A stretch of DNA of 64,000 nucleotides from Pleomorphomonas sp. JP5 (lineage in GTDB: Bacteria > Pseudomonadota > Alphaproteobacteria > Rhizobiales > Pleomorphomonadaceae), in the NCBI RefSeq assembly GCF_023721815.1, contig NZ_JAMDLI010000008.1, forward strand, positions 1,051,106-1,115,105, written 5' to 3'. Each line of letters opens with the position of its first letter. Position 1 is the stretch's first letter. This document shows, in pieces, positions 18,690 through 28,688 of the stretch. A program made the translations under genes and the position numbers. The notes under the pieces were generated by a model. That model was not told the origin of the DNA. It worked only from the letters and a program-made list of their open reading frames with translations, and ran no database searches.

Positions 18690-19643
18690 ATGGTTGGAAT
18701 TTATGGCCGGCGAGTGGAGGGCTTGGTCGAGAGCCGCAAGCCGCCTGTTTGGTCCCTCAGGAAGGGCACCCGAGACACGATCGCCGGCGCTCTGGGATTG
18801 GCCTTGGTTGTCACAGCAAATCCCGCTTGTTCCGAAGAGGGTGGCCGGTCGGCAGCCCGCATCGTCTCCATCGGAGGAGCCGTGACAGAGATCCTCTACG
18901 CTCTCGGAGCTGAGGAGAGGATCGTGGCAACCGACACGACAAGCGTCTATCCGCCTGAGGCCAACGGCCTGCCGAAAGTTGGCTACATGCGCCAGCTCGC
19001 AGCCGAAGGTGTCCTGTCCGTCAAGCCCGACCTGATTCTCGCAGTGGAGGGATCGGGCCCGCAACAAGTTCTCGGCATCCTCGAGGAGAGCGCCGTGCCG
19101 ATTGAGATCATCGCGGATGCCCAGACGCCGCAGGGCGTGCTCAAAAAGATCGAAGCGGTTGGAGCGGCCGTCGGCAAGGAGGCGGAAGCCAAAGCGCTTG
19201 AAGCCGAAGTCGCCGCCGACTTTGCAGCCTTGGCGGCAGAGGTCGCAGCCGTTGCGCAGTCGAACAGGAAAAAGGTTCTCTTCGTCCTGTCGCTTGCCAA
19301 CGGAAAGGCGATGGTCGGCGGCAAGGAGAGTTCAGCGGATGCCATGATCAGCCTTGCAGGCGGTATCAACGCCGCATCGGGCATCAGCGGCTTCAAGCCG
19401 ATGACCGACGAGGCCGTGATCGCTGCGGAACCGGACGTGATCCTCGTCATGCAGACATCGAGCCACGCACTGGATGCCGACGCCGTTTTCACGCTACCGG
19501 CCTTCAAGGCAACCCCGGCTGCCGAAAGCAGGGCGTTCATTTCCATGGGCGGCAATTATCTGCTCGGCTTCGGCCCACGGGCTGCCCAGGCCGCGCGCGA
19601 TCTGGCCGCCAAGCTCTATCCGGACCGGATCGCTTCCCAATGA
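18690..19643 (+). CDS. hmuT: Heme ABC transporter periplasmic binding protein HmuT
   Basis: A 317-residue class III binding protein. A basic leader and hydrophobic segment (about 31-48) act as export signal. The mature part begins RIVSIGGAVTEILYALG, typical of HmuT/BtuF proteins, and has the long backbone helix of the fold (EAKALEAEVAADFAALAAEV). It binds heme after the TonB-dependent receptor has brought it in. The annotated ATG has only a weak GAG upstream. It overlaps hmuU by 4 bp. Confidence 0.93.
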   Translation: MVGIYGRRVEGLVESRKPPVWSLRKGTRDTIAGALGLALVVTANPACSEEGGRSAARIVSIGGAVTEILYALGAEERIVATDTTSVYPPEANGLPKVGYMRQLAAEGVLSVKPDLILAVEGSGPQQVLGILEESAVPIEIIADAQTPQGVLKKIEAVGAAVGKEAEAKALEAEVAADFAALAAEVAAVAQSNRKKVLFVLSLANGKAMVGGKESSADAMISLAGGINAASGISGFKPMTDEAVIAAEPDVILVMQTSSHALDADAVFTLPAFKATPAAESRAFISMGGNYLLGFGPRAAQAARDLAAKLYPDRIASQ

Positions 19644-20734
19644 CGGATGCCACATCCCTGCCGCGCCCGTCGGCCTTTCGTCGACGGGCGAAGTCCGGCG
19701 ACAGGCGCCGTACCGGCCAACTGACGGTCGGCCTTTCTGCCCTGCTGTTGCTGGCTGTTTGCGTCTTGGCGGTCGCGACCGGACCGTCACCAATTCCCCT
19801 CGGCGATCTGGCGCGAAGCCTGCTTGGGGAGAGTGACGCGCTCAGCGCGCGCGAGGCGATCATCCTGCACGATATTCGCCTGCCGCGACTGTTGCTCGGT
19901 GCATTGACCGGCATGGCCCTGGGCGTATCCGGCACGATGATGCAAGGGCTTTTCCGCAATCCTCTGGCTGACCCGTCGCTCGTCGGCGTCAGCTCCGGGG
20001 CAGCGGTGGCAGCCGTCTGCGCAATCGTTCTTGGCGGCGGCCCTCTGTCCGCCTTCGCTGCCGTGCTCGGCAACAGCTTTCTGCCGGTTGCGGCTTTCAT
20101 GGGTGCATTGGCAACCACCTCCTTGCTCTATTTCCTGGCGACGAAGGCAGGACGAACCTCCATTGCAACCTTGCTGCTGGCGGGACTTGCCGTCACCGCC
20201 ATCGGCAACGCCCTGATCGGGCTCGTCGTTTTCACAGCTGACGATCAGCAACTGCGCGACATCACCTTCTGGACCCTTGGAAGTCTGGGTGGGGCAACAT
20301 GGGGCCGAGCGATGGCCATGGTGCCGTTCGTCGGGATCATGCTTGCCGCAGTGCCTTTCGTATCAAGGGGACTCGATGCCCTTATCCTCGGCGAAGCGGA
20401 GGCAATGCACGTCGGCATAAACGTCGAAACACTGAAGCGAGCCACCATCCTCGCCGTCGCCTCGGCTTGTGGCGCTGCGGTGGCCGTCGCCGGTGTCATC
20501 GGCTTCATCGGCATCGTCGTGCCACACTTGCTGCGACTGGTGATGGGCCCGTCCAACCGATACCTGCTTCCCGCTTCCGCTTTCGGTGGCGCGGCGCTGC
20601 TGATCGGTGCCGACACAATCTGCCGTATCGTTGTCGCGCCGGCGGAACTGCCGATCGGGATCATCACCGCCCTGATCGGGGCTCCGGTGTTCATGGCCTT
20701 GCTGCTGCGACGCCGAAACGCCTTTGGCCTCTGA
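19640..20734 (+). CDS. hmuU: Heme ABC transporter permease HmuU (FecCD family)
   Basis: A 364-residue polytopic protein with about ten membrane helices and the FecCD-family sequences RLPRLLLGALTGMALGVSG and GVIGFIGIVVPHLLRL. It forms the inner-membrane channel for heme with HmuV. Its start lies inside the hmuT stop (ATGA), and hmuV follows after 8 bp. The cytoplasmic N-terminus is longer and more basic than in most homologues. Confidence 0.95.
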   Translation: MTDATSLPRPSAFRRRAKSGDRRRTGQLTVGLSALLLLAVCVLAVATGPSPIPLGDLARSLLGESDALSAREAIILHDIRLPRLLLGALTGMALGVSGTMMQGLFRNPLADPSLVGVSSGAAVAAVCAIVLGGGPLSAFAAVLGNSFLPVAAFMGALATTSLLYFLATKAGRTSIATLLLAGLAVTAIGNALIGLVVFTADDQQLRDITFWTLGSLGGATWGRAMAMVPFVGIMLAAVPFVSRGLDALILGEAEAMHVGINVETLKRATILAVASACGAAVAVAGVIGFIGIVVPHLLRLVMGPSNRYLLPASAFGGAALLIGADTICRIVVAPAELPIGIITALIGAPVFMALLLRRRNAFGL

Positions 20735-20742
20735 GGTTACAG

Positions 20743-21540
20743 ATGTTGCAATGCCAGTCTATTTCCGTCGCCATCGGCAGCCGATATTTGCTGAAGGACG
20801 TTGGCTTTTGCGCGAGAGCGGGCGAGTTCACGATCATTGTCGGCCCCAACGGTGCCGGTAAGTCGACGCTGCTCAAGGTCCTCAGCGGTGAGATTCGCCC
20901 CGTCGAAGGTCATGTTTCCCTGAACGGCGAGCCGATTTCCCGCATGCGGCCGGCACAGCTTGCCAAGTGCCGTGCCGTCCTGCCGCAAAGCGTGACACTG
21001 GCCTTTTCCCTCACGGTGGATGAGGTCGTTCGTCTCGGCGTGGAAGCGGCCGGCGTCAAAGGTTCGGCACAGGAGAGCCTATGCGAGGCTGTCCTTGACG
21101 AGGTTGGGCTGGGCGGCTGGGGAACGCGGCTTTATCAAAATCTGTCAGGCGGCGAGCAGCAACGGGTTCAGTTCGCCCGGGTTCTTGCCCAGGTTCCCAG
21201 GCCGGTTGCCAATGACCTGCCCCGGTTCCTGCTGCTCGACGAACCGACGTCCAGCCTGGATATTCGCCACCAGATCGACCTTCTGGAGCGCGCCCGCCGC
21301 CATGCCCGCGAAGGCGGCGGGGTCATCGCCATCGTTCACGATCTCAATCTGGCTGCTGAATTTGCGGACCGGATTGCCGTGATGTCCAAGGGACAGATTG
21401 CCGCTTTTGGTCCCCCAAGCGAAACGCTGGATGACACGACAATCTCCAAAGTCTTCGGCATTTCCGGCATTGTCGGCACGCTGCCGCCCGCGACCATGCC
21501 TTTCATCCTGCCGCAGAGCCGCCATGCCGCGCTGCCTTAA
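20743..21540 (+). CDS. hmuV: Heme ABC transporter ATP-binding protein HmuV
   Basis: A 265-residue ATPase. Walker A is GPNGAGKST, the signature is LSGGEQQRV, Walker B is FLLLDEPTSSLD and the switch histidine lies in IVHDLN. It powers heme import through HmuU. The frame is open far upstream inside hmuU, but ATG 20743, with GAGG 6 bp before it, gives the family length. It is the last gene of hmuTUV. Confidence 0.95.
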   Translation: MLQCQSISVAIGSRYLLKDVGFCARAGEFTIIVGPNGAGKSTLLKVLSGEIRPVEGHVSLNGEPISRMRPAQLAKCRAVLPQSVTLAFSLTVDEVVRLGVEAAGVKGSAQESLCEAVLDEVGLGGWGTRLYQNLSGGEQQRVQFARVLAQVPRPVANDLPRFLLLDEPTSSLDIRHQIDLLERARRHAREGGGVIAIVHDLNLAAEFADRIAVMSKGQIAAFGPPSETLDDTTISKVFGISGIVGTLPPATMPFILPQSRHAALP

Positions 21541-21671
21541 GCGGTCAGCGTTGAACGCACGTCCATCTGGTTCAGCCTGGAGCCTGCCTTAGTGTGTTGG
21601 GAGAGCGTCACGCCCAGAGGGACGGGTCTTTTGAGGTCGAAACAGAACGAAGCGGCTTGCCGCAGCGAGGC

Positions 21672-22163
21672 CTAGATTCCCATCGCCGACTTGGTCGCAA
21701 AGGCGACGATGATCAGCGCTGCGAGGGCGAGACCCAGCACAGTGGGCACTGAAAGCATTGGTTTGGCCGAGTTTGCAGTGGTCACCGCGCCGCGCAACGC
21801 GATGGATGCCACGGCCAAGGCTAACCCCAGCGCGGCACCGATCCATTCCAGCGTCGCCAGGAGCACCGACATAGGCTCGGGCGGCACGGGAAACATCCGG
21901 CCGAGATCAAGCAGATAGACGGCGACGTAGGCGAGACCGGCAAGTCCGGCCCAACCAAGCCCTTTCCCTGTCCTTGTAACGAAATAGGCGAGGACGAAGC
22001 TTCCCAGACCAAGCACGGTCAGGAACACGTTGAAGGCGCCCAGAACCACTGCGGGATAGGCGCTGAAGTCGCGCGTTTCAACGAAGCCCCCAGGGATCAT
22101 AAGCGTCAAGTTCAAAGCAGAAGCGACAAGTAGTCCGGCGATAACGAAGCGTGAGGCTGACAT
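21672..22163 (-). CDS. Conserved integral membrane protein, unknown function
   Basis: A 163-residue protein with four to five hydrophobic helices (about 5-25, 38-62, 68-90, 100-122, 135-158) and few charged residues. No family was recognised. ATG 22163 is preceded by GAGGATC. It lies 11 bp after the TetR gene on the same strand, so its expression is almost certainly controlled by that repressor. Small membrane proteins under TetR control often relate to export or membrane stress, but nothing here shows the substrate. Confidence 0.75.
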   Translation of the reverse strand: MSASRFVIAGLLVASALNLTLMIPGGFVETRDFSAYPAVVLGAFNVFLTVLGLGSFVLAYFVTRTGKGLGWAGLAGLAYVAVYLLDLGRMFPVPPEPMSVLLATLEWIGAALGLALAVASIALRGAVTTANSAKPMLSVPTVLGLALAALIIVAFATKSAMGI

Positions 22164-22174
22164 TCGAGTGATCC

Positions 22175-22843
22175 TCAAAACGATGTTGCGGATGGCCCCG
22201 CCAGGTGGCTTTCGCCGCTTGGCGCGAGGATCGCGGTGAACAGGTTGAAGACCCGGCGGTTGAGCATGAGAACCGTCCCTTGATCGTAACCTCGAGCGTT
22301 CAGCGCAAACCACCGGTCGGCTTCGCGCAATGCCGCGAAAGCCATGCTCGTCAGCAAGTCCAGGGGCAGGTCCGAGCGGACGGCGCCGAGGCGCTGTCCC
22401 GTTTCGATCAACCGCTCAAACCGAGAGTGGAGGTTCTCGAGCAGGTCCACGATGGCAATCTGCGCCCTCGCCTCCCGGTAGACGCCACGCCCAATTTCCG
22501 CCAAGCGCTCGTTCTGCTGGAGAATGGTTGTCACATTGCCGAAGAGAGCGGCGATTTGTTGCCAGTAGGCCGCAGCCGAGTCCGGAGCAGCCGGGGCGAC
22601 TTCGAGCAAGCCGGCAAACTCGCTGAAGGCGCGCTCGATCACGGCGCGATAGAGTTCGCCCTTGTCGGCAAAATAGTAGTAGGCCTGCCCCTTACTGATG
22701 GCAGCACGCGTGAGAATGCGGTTCAGCGACGCAGCCTCGAAGCCGAACGCCATGAACTCCTCTTCCGCGATATTGAGCCATGCGGTGCGTTGCGCGTCCG
22801 GAAGCTTGCGCAGTCTTTCACGGGCCTCACGTCGACTGTCCAT
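22175..22843 (-). CDS. TetR/AcrR family transcriptional repressor
   Basis: A 222-residue regulator. The N-terminal TetR helix-turn-helix is clear (ASLNRILTRAAISKGQAYYYFADKGELY at about 38-65), with a helical ligand-binding C-terminus. It is the first gene of a two-gene unit with the membrane protein. A perfect 19-bp palindrome lies 35 bp upstream of its start, so the unit is probably self-repressed until a ligand binds. Confidence 0.93.
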   Translation of the reverse strand: MDSRREARERLRKLPDAQRTAWLNIAEEEFMAFGFEAASLNRILTRAAISKGQAYYYFADKGELYRAVIERAFSEFAGLLEVAPAAPDSAAAYWQQIAALFGNVTTILQQNERLAEIGRGVYREARAQIAIVDLLENLHSRFERLIETGQRLGAVRSDLPLDLLTSMAFAALREADRWFALNARGYDQGTVLMLNRRVFNLFTAILAPSGESHLAGPSATSF

Positions 22844-22878
22844 GCGATGATCCCAAAGCCTTCTTCTGTTCGTATGAA

Positions 22879-22897
22879 TTTAGACCACCGGTCTAAA
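22879..22897. promoter_or_regulatory. Predicted TetR operator (perfect palindrome)
   Basis: TTTAGACC-ACC-GGTCTAAA: two 8-bp arms, perfectly inverted, with a 3-bp spacer, 36-54 bp before the tetR start. TAGACC/GGTCTA half-sites are common among operators of this family. This is the obvious site for autoregulation. Confidence 0.75.
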
Positions 22898-23066
22898 CTT
22901 GTCCAGTCAGCAAACTCATTACTCTCTACGATGCCAAACAGCCCGATAAAGGCAGAAGCACCCAACTGGGCGTCGACCGTTCAGGCCGCGCCAAGCTGTT
23001 CGCCGAGATGCGTGGGACGACGTCAGCCGATATGCACCGAAGATACTGAGAGTGTGCGTCTGTCGA

Positions 23067-24110
23067 TCAGGAGAACGCTCCCGCAGCGGAGCAAATGTCG
23101 GCGGCCAGCGCATCAACCCGCGCAGGGTCCGCGTCCCAGGCGAACATGAAGCGGGCGCCGCCACCGATGAAGGTGTAGAAACGCCAGCCTCGCTTGCGCA
23201 GCTCGTTCAGCACGGCCTCCGGGGCGCTCAGGAACACCGAGTTCGCCTCGACGGGAAAGAGAAAATCGATGCCGGGAGCTCCGGCAATCGCGGCGGCCAG
23301 CCGCGCCGCGCAGGCGTTGCCATGCCGGGCGTTTCGGAGCCATGCACCGCTTTCCAGCATGCCGACCCAAGGGGCCGACAGAAACCGCATTTTCGACGCG
23401 AGCTGCCCGGCCTGCTTGCAGCGATAATCGAAGTCCTCTGCCAGAGCCTTGTCGAAGAAAATGACGGCTTCGCCGACCGCCATGCCGTTCTTGGTGCCGC
23501 CGAAGCAGAGCACGTCAACGCCCGCCTTCCAGGAGAGGTCGGCTGGCGAGCAGCCAAGCGCCGCGCAGGCGTGGGCGAAGCGAGCACCGTCCATGTGCAG
23601 CTTGAGCCCCAGCTCCCGGCAAGTCGCCGCAATGGCTCGCACCTCTTCGATGCCGTAGACGAGGCCGGTTTCGGTTGGCTGGGTGATCGTCACCACCCTG
23701 GGCTTTGGGAAGTGGATGTCAGACCGGCTGGTGGCCATTGTCCTGATGATGTCCGGCGTCAGCTTGTTCTCCGCCGAGGGTGCAACAAGCAGCTTCGATC
23801 CGTTGGAGAAGAACTCGGGAGCGCCGCATTCATCGGTTTCCACATGCGCCGACGCGGCACAGATGACGCTGTGATACGATTGGCAGAGGGCTGAGAGAGC
23901 CAACGAGTTGGCGGCCGTGCCATTGAACACGAAGAAGACCTCGCAGTCCTTCTCGAACAGGCGTCTAAAGGCGTCCGCGGCGCGCTGGGTCCACTCGTCT
24001 TCGCCATAGGCGATGGCCGACCCACCATTGGCGCGCTCCATCTCGGCCCAGGCCTCGGGGCATATGCCGGCGTAGTTGTCGCTTGCGAATTGCTGGGCTG
24101 AACTGGTCAC
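23067..24110 (-). CDS. ltaE: Low-specificity L-threonine aldolase
   Basis: A 347-residue fold-type I PLP enzyme that splits L-threonine or L-allo-threonine into glycine and acetaldehyde. The PLP lysine lies in FGGTKNGMAVGEA, and MDGARFAHA holds the cofactor-contacting Asp. The frame is open to 24293, but GTG 24110 has AGGA 7 bp before it and gives the family length. It is divergent from two fold-type II PLP enzyme genes. A joint role with them in catabolism of a beta-hydroxy amino acid is possible but not shown. Confidence 0.92.
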   Translation of the reverse strand: MTSSAQQFASDNYAGICPEAWAEMERANGGSAIAYGEDEWTQRAADAFRRLFEKDCEVFFVFNGTAANSLALSALCQSYHSVICAASAHVETDECGAPEFFSNGSKLLVAPSAENKLTPDIIRTMATSRSDIHFPKPRVVTITQPTETGLVYGIEEVRAIAATCRELGLKLHMDGARFAHACAALGCSPADLSWKAGVDVLCFGGTKNGMAVGEAVIFFDKALAEDFDYRCKQAGQLASKMRFLSAPWVGMLESGAWLRNARHGNACAARLAAAIAGAPGIDFLFPVEANSVFLSAPEAVLNELRKRGWRFYTFIGGGARFMFAWDADPARVDALAADICSAAGAFS

Positions 24111-24627
24111 GTCAACGTCCTCTCTTGCCGATGAAGCGGAGTGACGCGCGTGGCTGGTGTCCCGTTGTTTGCCGGTCGGCCACATCCCCCTCTCGCGAGG
24201 AGCACCACCTTGCTCGGGAGCAGGTTGGTGTCGGGCGCCTCCCCGACTCTTGATGCATGAATGGCAAATAACACCAAGCTTGCGACTCGGCAACCGACCG
24301 CGGGGCGCTTTTCAGGCCCAGACAGCGTCGCCCTCCCCATCCTCTCGACGACGGCACTCGTACGGGAGACAGCGTACGCCGTTGCGCAAACAACGGTTCC
24401 AGCCTATTCCATTTTGCTTCGCGACGGCAGGTTTCCAGTCTTCGGCGCCCTTCTGGCGCGGCAGAGCTTGCGGCATGTCATGTCGCCGTTCGCGGAACTG
24501 CGTCATTGTGGACCGTGACAGACATGGTTTGTCGCGAGCGTGGCATCACCAGGCGGACGGAACATCTGGCCCAGCACTTGTGCGAGCGCTCGGGCAACTA
24601 CCAAGAACGAACAAGGGGATACAGAAC
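24111..24627. other. Divergent intergenic region, about 517 bp, no gene recognised
   Basis: The spacer should carry promoters for the threonine aldolase gene (minus) and the PLP-enzyme pair (plus). The downstream frame is open through most of it, but the translation is not protein-like and lacks a ribosome-binding site. No clear operator was found. Confidence 0.4.
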
Positions 24628-26133
<1,506 letters not shown>

Positions 26134-26136
26134 AGC

Positions 26137-27414
26137 ATGGTCGGGTTTCGCTGCCACGGCTGCGGCGCCAAGGTCGACGCAGGCCTTGCTCTGGCGTTCC
26201 GCTGCCCGAACGCCGACGGCGATGATGTCGACCATGTGCTCGTGGTCGACAGTGAGGCGCCCTCGCCTTCCATCGGCAGCGAAACCGACCCGTTTCTGCG
26301 CTACCGCGCATGGCTGTCTCCCTATCGGCTGGCGCGGGAGGCAGGGCTACCCGACGCAGCCTGGGCCGATCTCGTCGGCCAGCTCGATACCGCACTGACA
26401 ACCGTCGACGGACACGGCTTCCGCGTCACGCCGATGGCCGAGCGGCCTGCTCTCGCCGAGGCCATCGGTCTCTCGGGGGCTCTCTTCGTCAAGGACGAGA
26501 CCGGCAACGTGTCGGGCTCCCATAAGGCACGCCACCTGATGGGTGTGATGCTCTATCTGCGCGTCCTGGAGACGGCACGGCTGCAGGCAGGTGACAACAT
26601 CAGGTCTCGGCGTCTCGCGATCGCTTCCTGCGGCAACGCCGCGCTCGCGGCGGCCGTTGTGGCGCGAGCCGCGAACTGGCCGCTCGACGTGTTCATACCG
26701 CCCGATGCCGACATGTCGGTAAAGGCAAGGCTCGGGGAGCTCGGCGCACAGATCACCATCTGCGATCGTCGGCCGGGCGAAACCGGCGATCCCTGCTATC
26801 TGCGCTTCCGCGAGGCAGTGGCCGCCGGCGCCATTCCCTTTGGCGTGCAAGGCACCGACAACGGACTGGCGATCGAGGGTGGCCGCACGCTCGCTTTCGA
26901 GATGGCGGAAGAATTCCATCGCATCGGCACGGTACCGGACGCGCTTTTCGTTCAGGTTGGCGGCGGCGCACTGGCCAGTGCGCTGGCGCAAGGGCTGGCG
27001 CTAGCCCGTGCGAACGGATTGCTGCCCAGACTCCCCAAGCTGATCACCGTTCAAACCGCGGGCTGTGCGCCTCTGGCCCGTGCCTGGGAACGCCTCGACG
27101 GCATCGACCTCGCGGTAGCGGCGAAGACGCGTTCGAAGTTCATGTGGCCCTGGGAAACGACGCCATCGAGCCTCGCGCATGGCATCCTCGACGATGAAAC
27201 CTACGACTGGTGGGCGATCGCCGAAGGCATGCGGGCGAGCGGCGGTTCGACGGTCGTGGTGGATGAAGCGCAGGTCGCCGCGGCGCATAGGGTCGGCCGC
27301 ACACACACCGATATCGTCGCCTCCGCAACCGGCACCGCCGGCCTCGCCGGCGTGATCGCGACACCCGATGCCGGCAAGAAGATCGCCGTGATCTTCTCGG
27401 GCAAAGAGAGATAG
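26137..27414 (+). CDS. Threonine synthase-like PLP-dependent enzyme with N-terminal zinc-ribbon cysteines
   Basis: A 425-residue fold-type II PLP enzyme. C6, C9 and C23 form a short ribbon-like N-terminus as in archaeal-type threonine synthases. The PLP lysine is K130 (NVSGSHKARH) and a second motif ASCGNAALAAAVVARA follows. It begins 3 bp after the preceding enzyme and no independent ribosome-binding site is evident, so translation is probably coupled. It differs enough from ThrC that threonine synthase itself should not be assumed. Possible roles include a diaminopropionate- or threonine-type ammonia-lyase. Confidence 0.8.
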   Translation: MVGFRCHGCGAKVDAGLALAFRCPNADGDDVDHVLVVDSEAPSPSIGSETDPFLRYRAWLSPYRLAREAGLPDAAWADLVGQLDTALTTVDGHGFRVTPMAERPALAEAIGLSGALFVKDETGNVSGSHKARHLMGVMLYLRVLETARLQAGDNIRSRRLAIASCGNAALAAAVVARAANWPLDVFIPPDADMSVKARLGELGAQITICDRRPGETGDPCYLRFREAVAAGAIPFGVQGTDNGLAIEGGRTLAFEMAEEFHRIGTVPDALFVQVGGGALASALAQGLALARANGLLPRLPKLITVQTAGCAPLARAWERLDGIDLAVAAKTRSKFMWPWETTPSSLAHGILDDETYDWWAIAEGMRASGGSTVVVDEAQVAAAHRVGRTHTDIVASATGTAGLAGVIATPDAGKKIAVIFSGKER

Positions 27415-27560
27415 CCGCGGCATCGGTCGCGATGCCGGCTTTCAGACGATCGACGATATGCGGACGCTTCGGAAAATGATCCCCAAAGCCCTACCGCTCG
27501 ACAGGCTAAGGTCGCCGCGCGAGACAGAACTATAACACGGAAACCTGATTATCATGTTTG

Positions 27561-27603
27561 TTTGATATATTAGGTTGATATTTTTGTGACTTTGCTTTAG
27601 TGA
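27561..27603 (+). promoter_or_regulatory. Promoter-operator element A, near copy of the transketolase promoter
   Basis: Positions 27561-27588 match 25 of 28 bases of the element at 53377-53404 before transketolase. Both lie exactly 38 bp before an ATG. The element holds TTGATA twice, 13 bp apart. The second TTGATA (27575) with TAGTGA (27598) at 17-bp spacing could be -35 and -10. The repeated half-sites suit a DeoR-type regulator. Confidence 0.55.
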
Positions 27604-27626
27604 CTGTCTCAATCAGGAGAGCAGTC

Positions 27627-27761
27627 ATGCCAGCCTTCGGCCTGGGAAACGGAACAATCTGCGCGCCCATCCCGATATCCGTTGACCACAAGGTGCGCTC
27701 CGGCTGCGCGCATGACATTGCGAGCTTCTCATTCGGTACCACGACGGCGTCGGCCGGTTGA
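27627..27761 (+). CDS. Possible 44-codon leader or vestigial ORF
   Basis: A short frame (MPAFGLGNGTICAPIPIS...) starts at ATG 27627 behind an excellent AGGAGA 7 bp away and behind a promoter nearly identical to that of transketolase. It ends 24 bp before the deoR gene. The peptide matches no family I recognise and does not resemble the transketolase N-terminus. It may be a leader peptide, the remnant of a displaced sugar-pathway gene, or untranslated. The start signal is better than that of deoR itself. Confidence 0.35.
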   Translation: MPAFGLGNGTICAPIPISVDHKVRSGCAHDIASFSFGTTTASAG

Positions 27762-27785
27762 TTTCTCCAGCGACGGATCCGTCCC

Positions 27786-28589
27786 GTGCATCACAATGAC
27801 GACCTTGAGCAAGTGAAAGCGTCGTCCGGCCCGACCGGACGGCGCAAGGCCCTTCTCGACTATCTGCTCCCAGCCGGCTCCGCCCAGGTCGAAGAGCTTG
27901 CCGACCATTTCGGCGTCAGCCGCATGACCGTCCATCGGGACCTGCGCCTTCTGGAGGAGCAAGGGATCGTGCGGCGTGTCCACGGCGGTGTGACGGTGCG
28001 GTCCTCCAGCCTGGCCGATAGCACCATCCTCTATCGTGCCCGCCTCGCAGACGCCGAGAAAGACGCTCTCGCCCAGGCCGCTGCGGAGCTTGTCGAGCCG
28101 GGTCAGGCGATCATCCTCGACGACTCAACCACAGTCGGCCACCTCGCGGCCCATCTCGTCGACTGCACGCCGCTGACGGTGATTACCGGTAGCCTGACGA
28201 TCATCGACACGCTGAAGGATGTCCCCGGCATCGAGACCATCTGCCTTGGCGGGCACTATAACGCCAGGTTCAACGCGTTTTTCGGCTATCTTTGCGAGCA
28301 GGCGGTCGGATCCCTGCGCGCCAACACCCTGTTCATGTCGACATCGACCGTGTTCGGCCTGACCGCCTTCCACCAGCAAGAAGAAGTGGTGAAGTCGAAG
28401 CGCGCCCTGATGGAGGCCGCCGACCGCAAGATCCTGCTGATCGACAGCAGCAAGTTCGGCAAGACCTCACTGATCAAGCTGGCAACGCTGACCGAGTTCG
28501 ATCAGGTGATCACCGATGGCGCCCTCTCGCAGGCGGACGCAGACAGCCTGCTCAAGGAAGGGGTCAAGCTCACCATCGTCGAGACTTAA
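27786..28589 (+). CDS. DeoR-family transcriptional regulator, copy 1
   Basis: A 267-residue DeoR/GlpR regulator. The winged helix-turn-helix (VEELADHFGVSRMTVHRDLRLLEEQG, about 36-61) is followed by a sugar-phosphate-sensing DeoRC domain (IILDDSTTVGHLA, then NTLFMSTSTVFG). The start is GTG 27786; its ribosome-binding site is weak. It closely resembles the second DeoR gene at 43359 over the whole length. It converges on the isomerase-kinase operon. Family members respond to phosphorylated sugars, here probably a tetrulose or pentulose phosphate. Confidence 0.93.
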   Translation: MHHNDDLEQVKASSGPTGRRKALLDYLLPAGSAQVEELADHFGVSRMTVHRDLRLLEEQGIVRRVHGGVTVRSSSLADSTILYRARLADAEKDALAQAAAELVEPGQAIILDDSTTVGHLAAHLVDCTPLTVITGSLTIIDTLKDVPGIETICLGGHYNARFNAFFGYLCEQAVGSLRANTLFMSTSTVFGLTAFHQQEEVVKSKRALMEAADRKILLIDSSKFGKTSLIKLATLTEFDQVITDGALSQADADSLLKEGVKLTIVET

Positions 28590-28688
28590 TGACGTTGCCG
28601 AGGGGGAAAGTTGGCGACAGGCCAAGCCCCTCGGGACGAACGGCATCGGCCATTCGGGGCAAATCCGGGGGGGGTCAGGCGCGCGTTT

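Noticed and set aside
24157..24627. N-terminal extension of the cysteine synthase-like enzyme
   Set aside because: The frame is open, but the translation lacks domain features and a good ribosome-binding site lies before ATG 24628.
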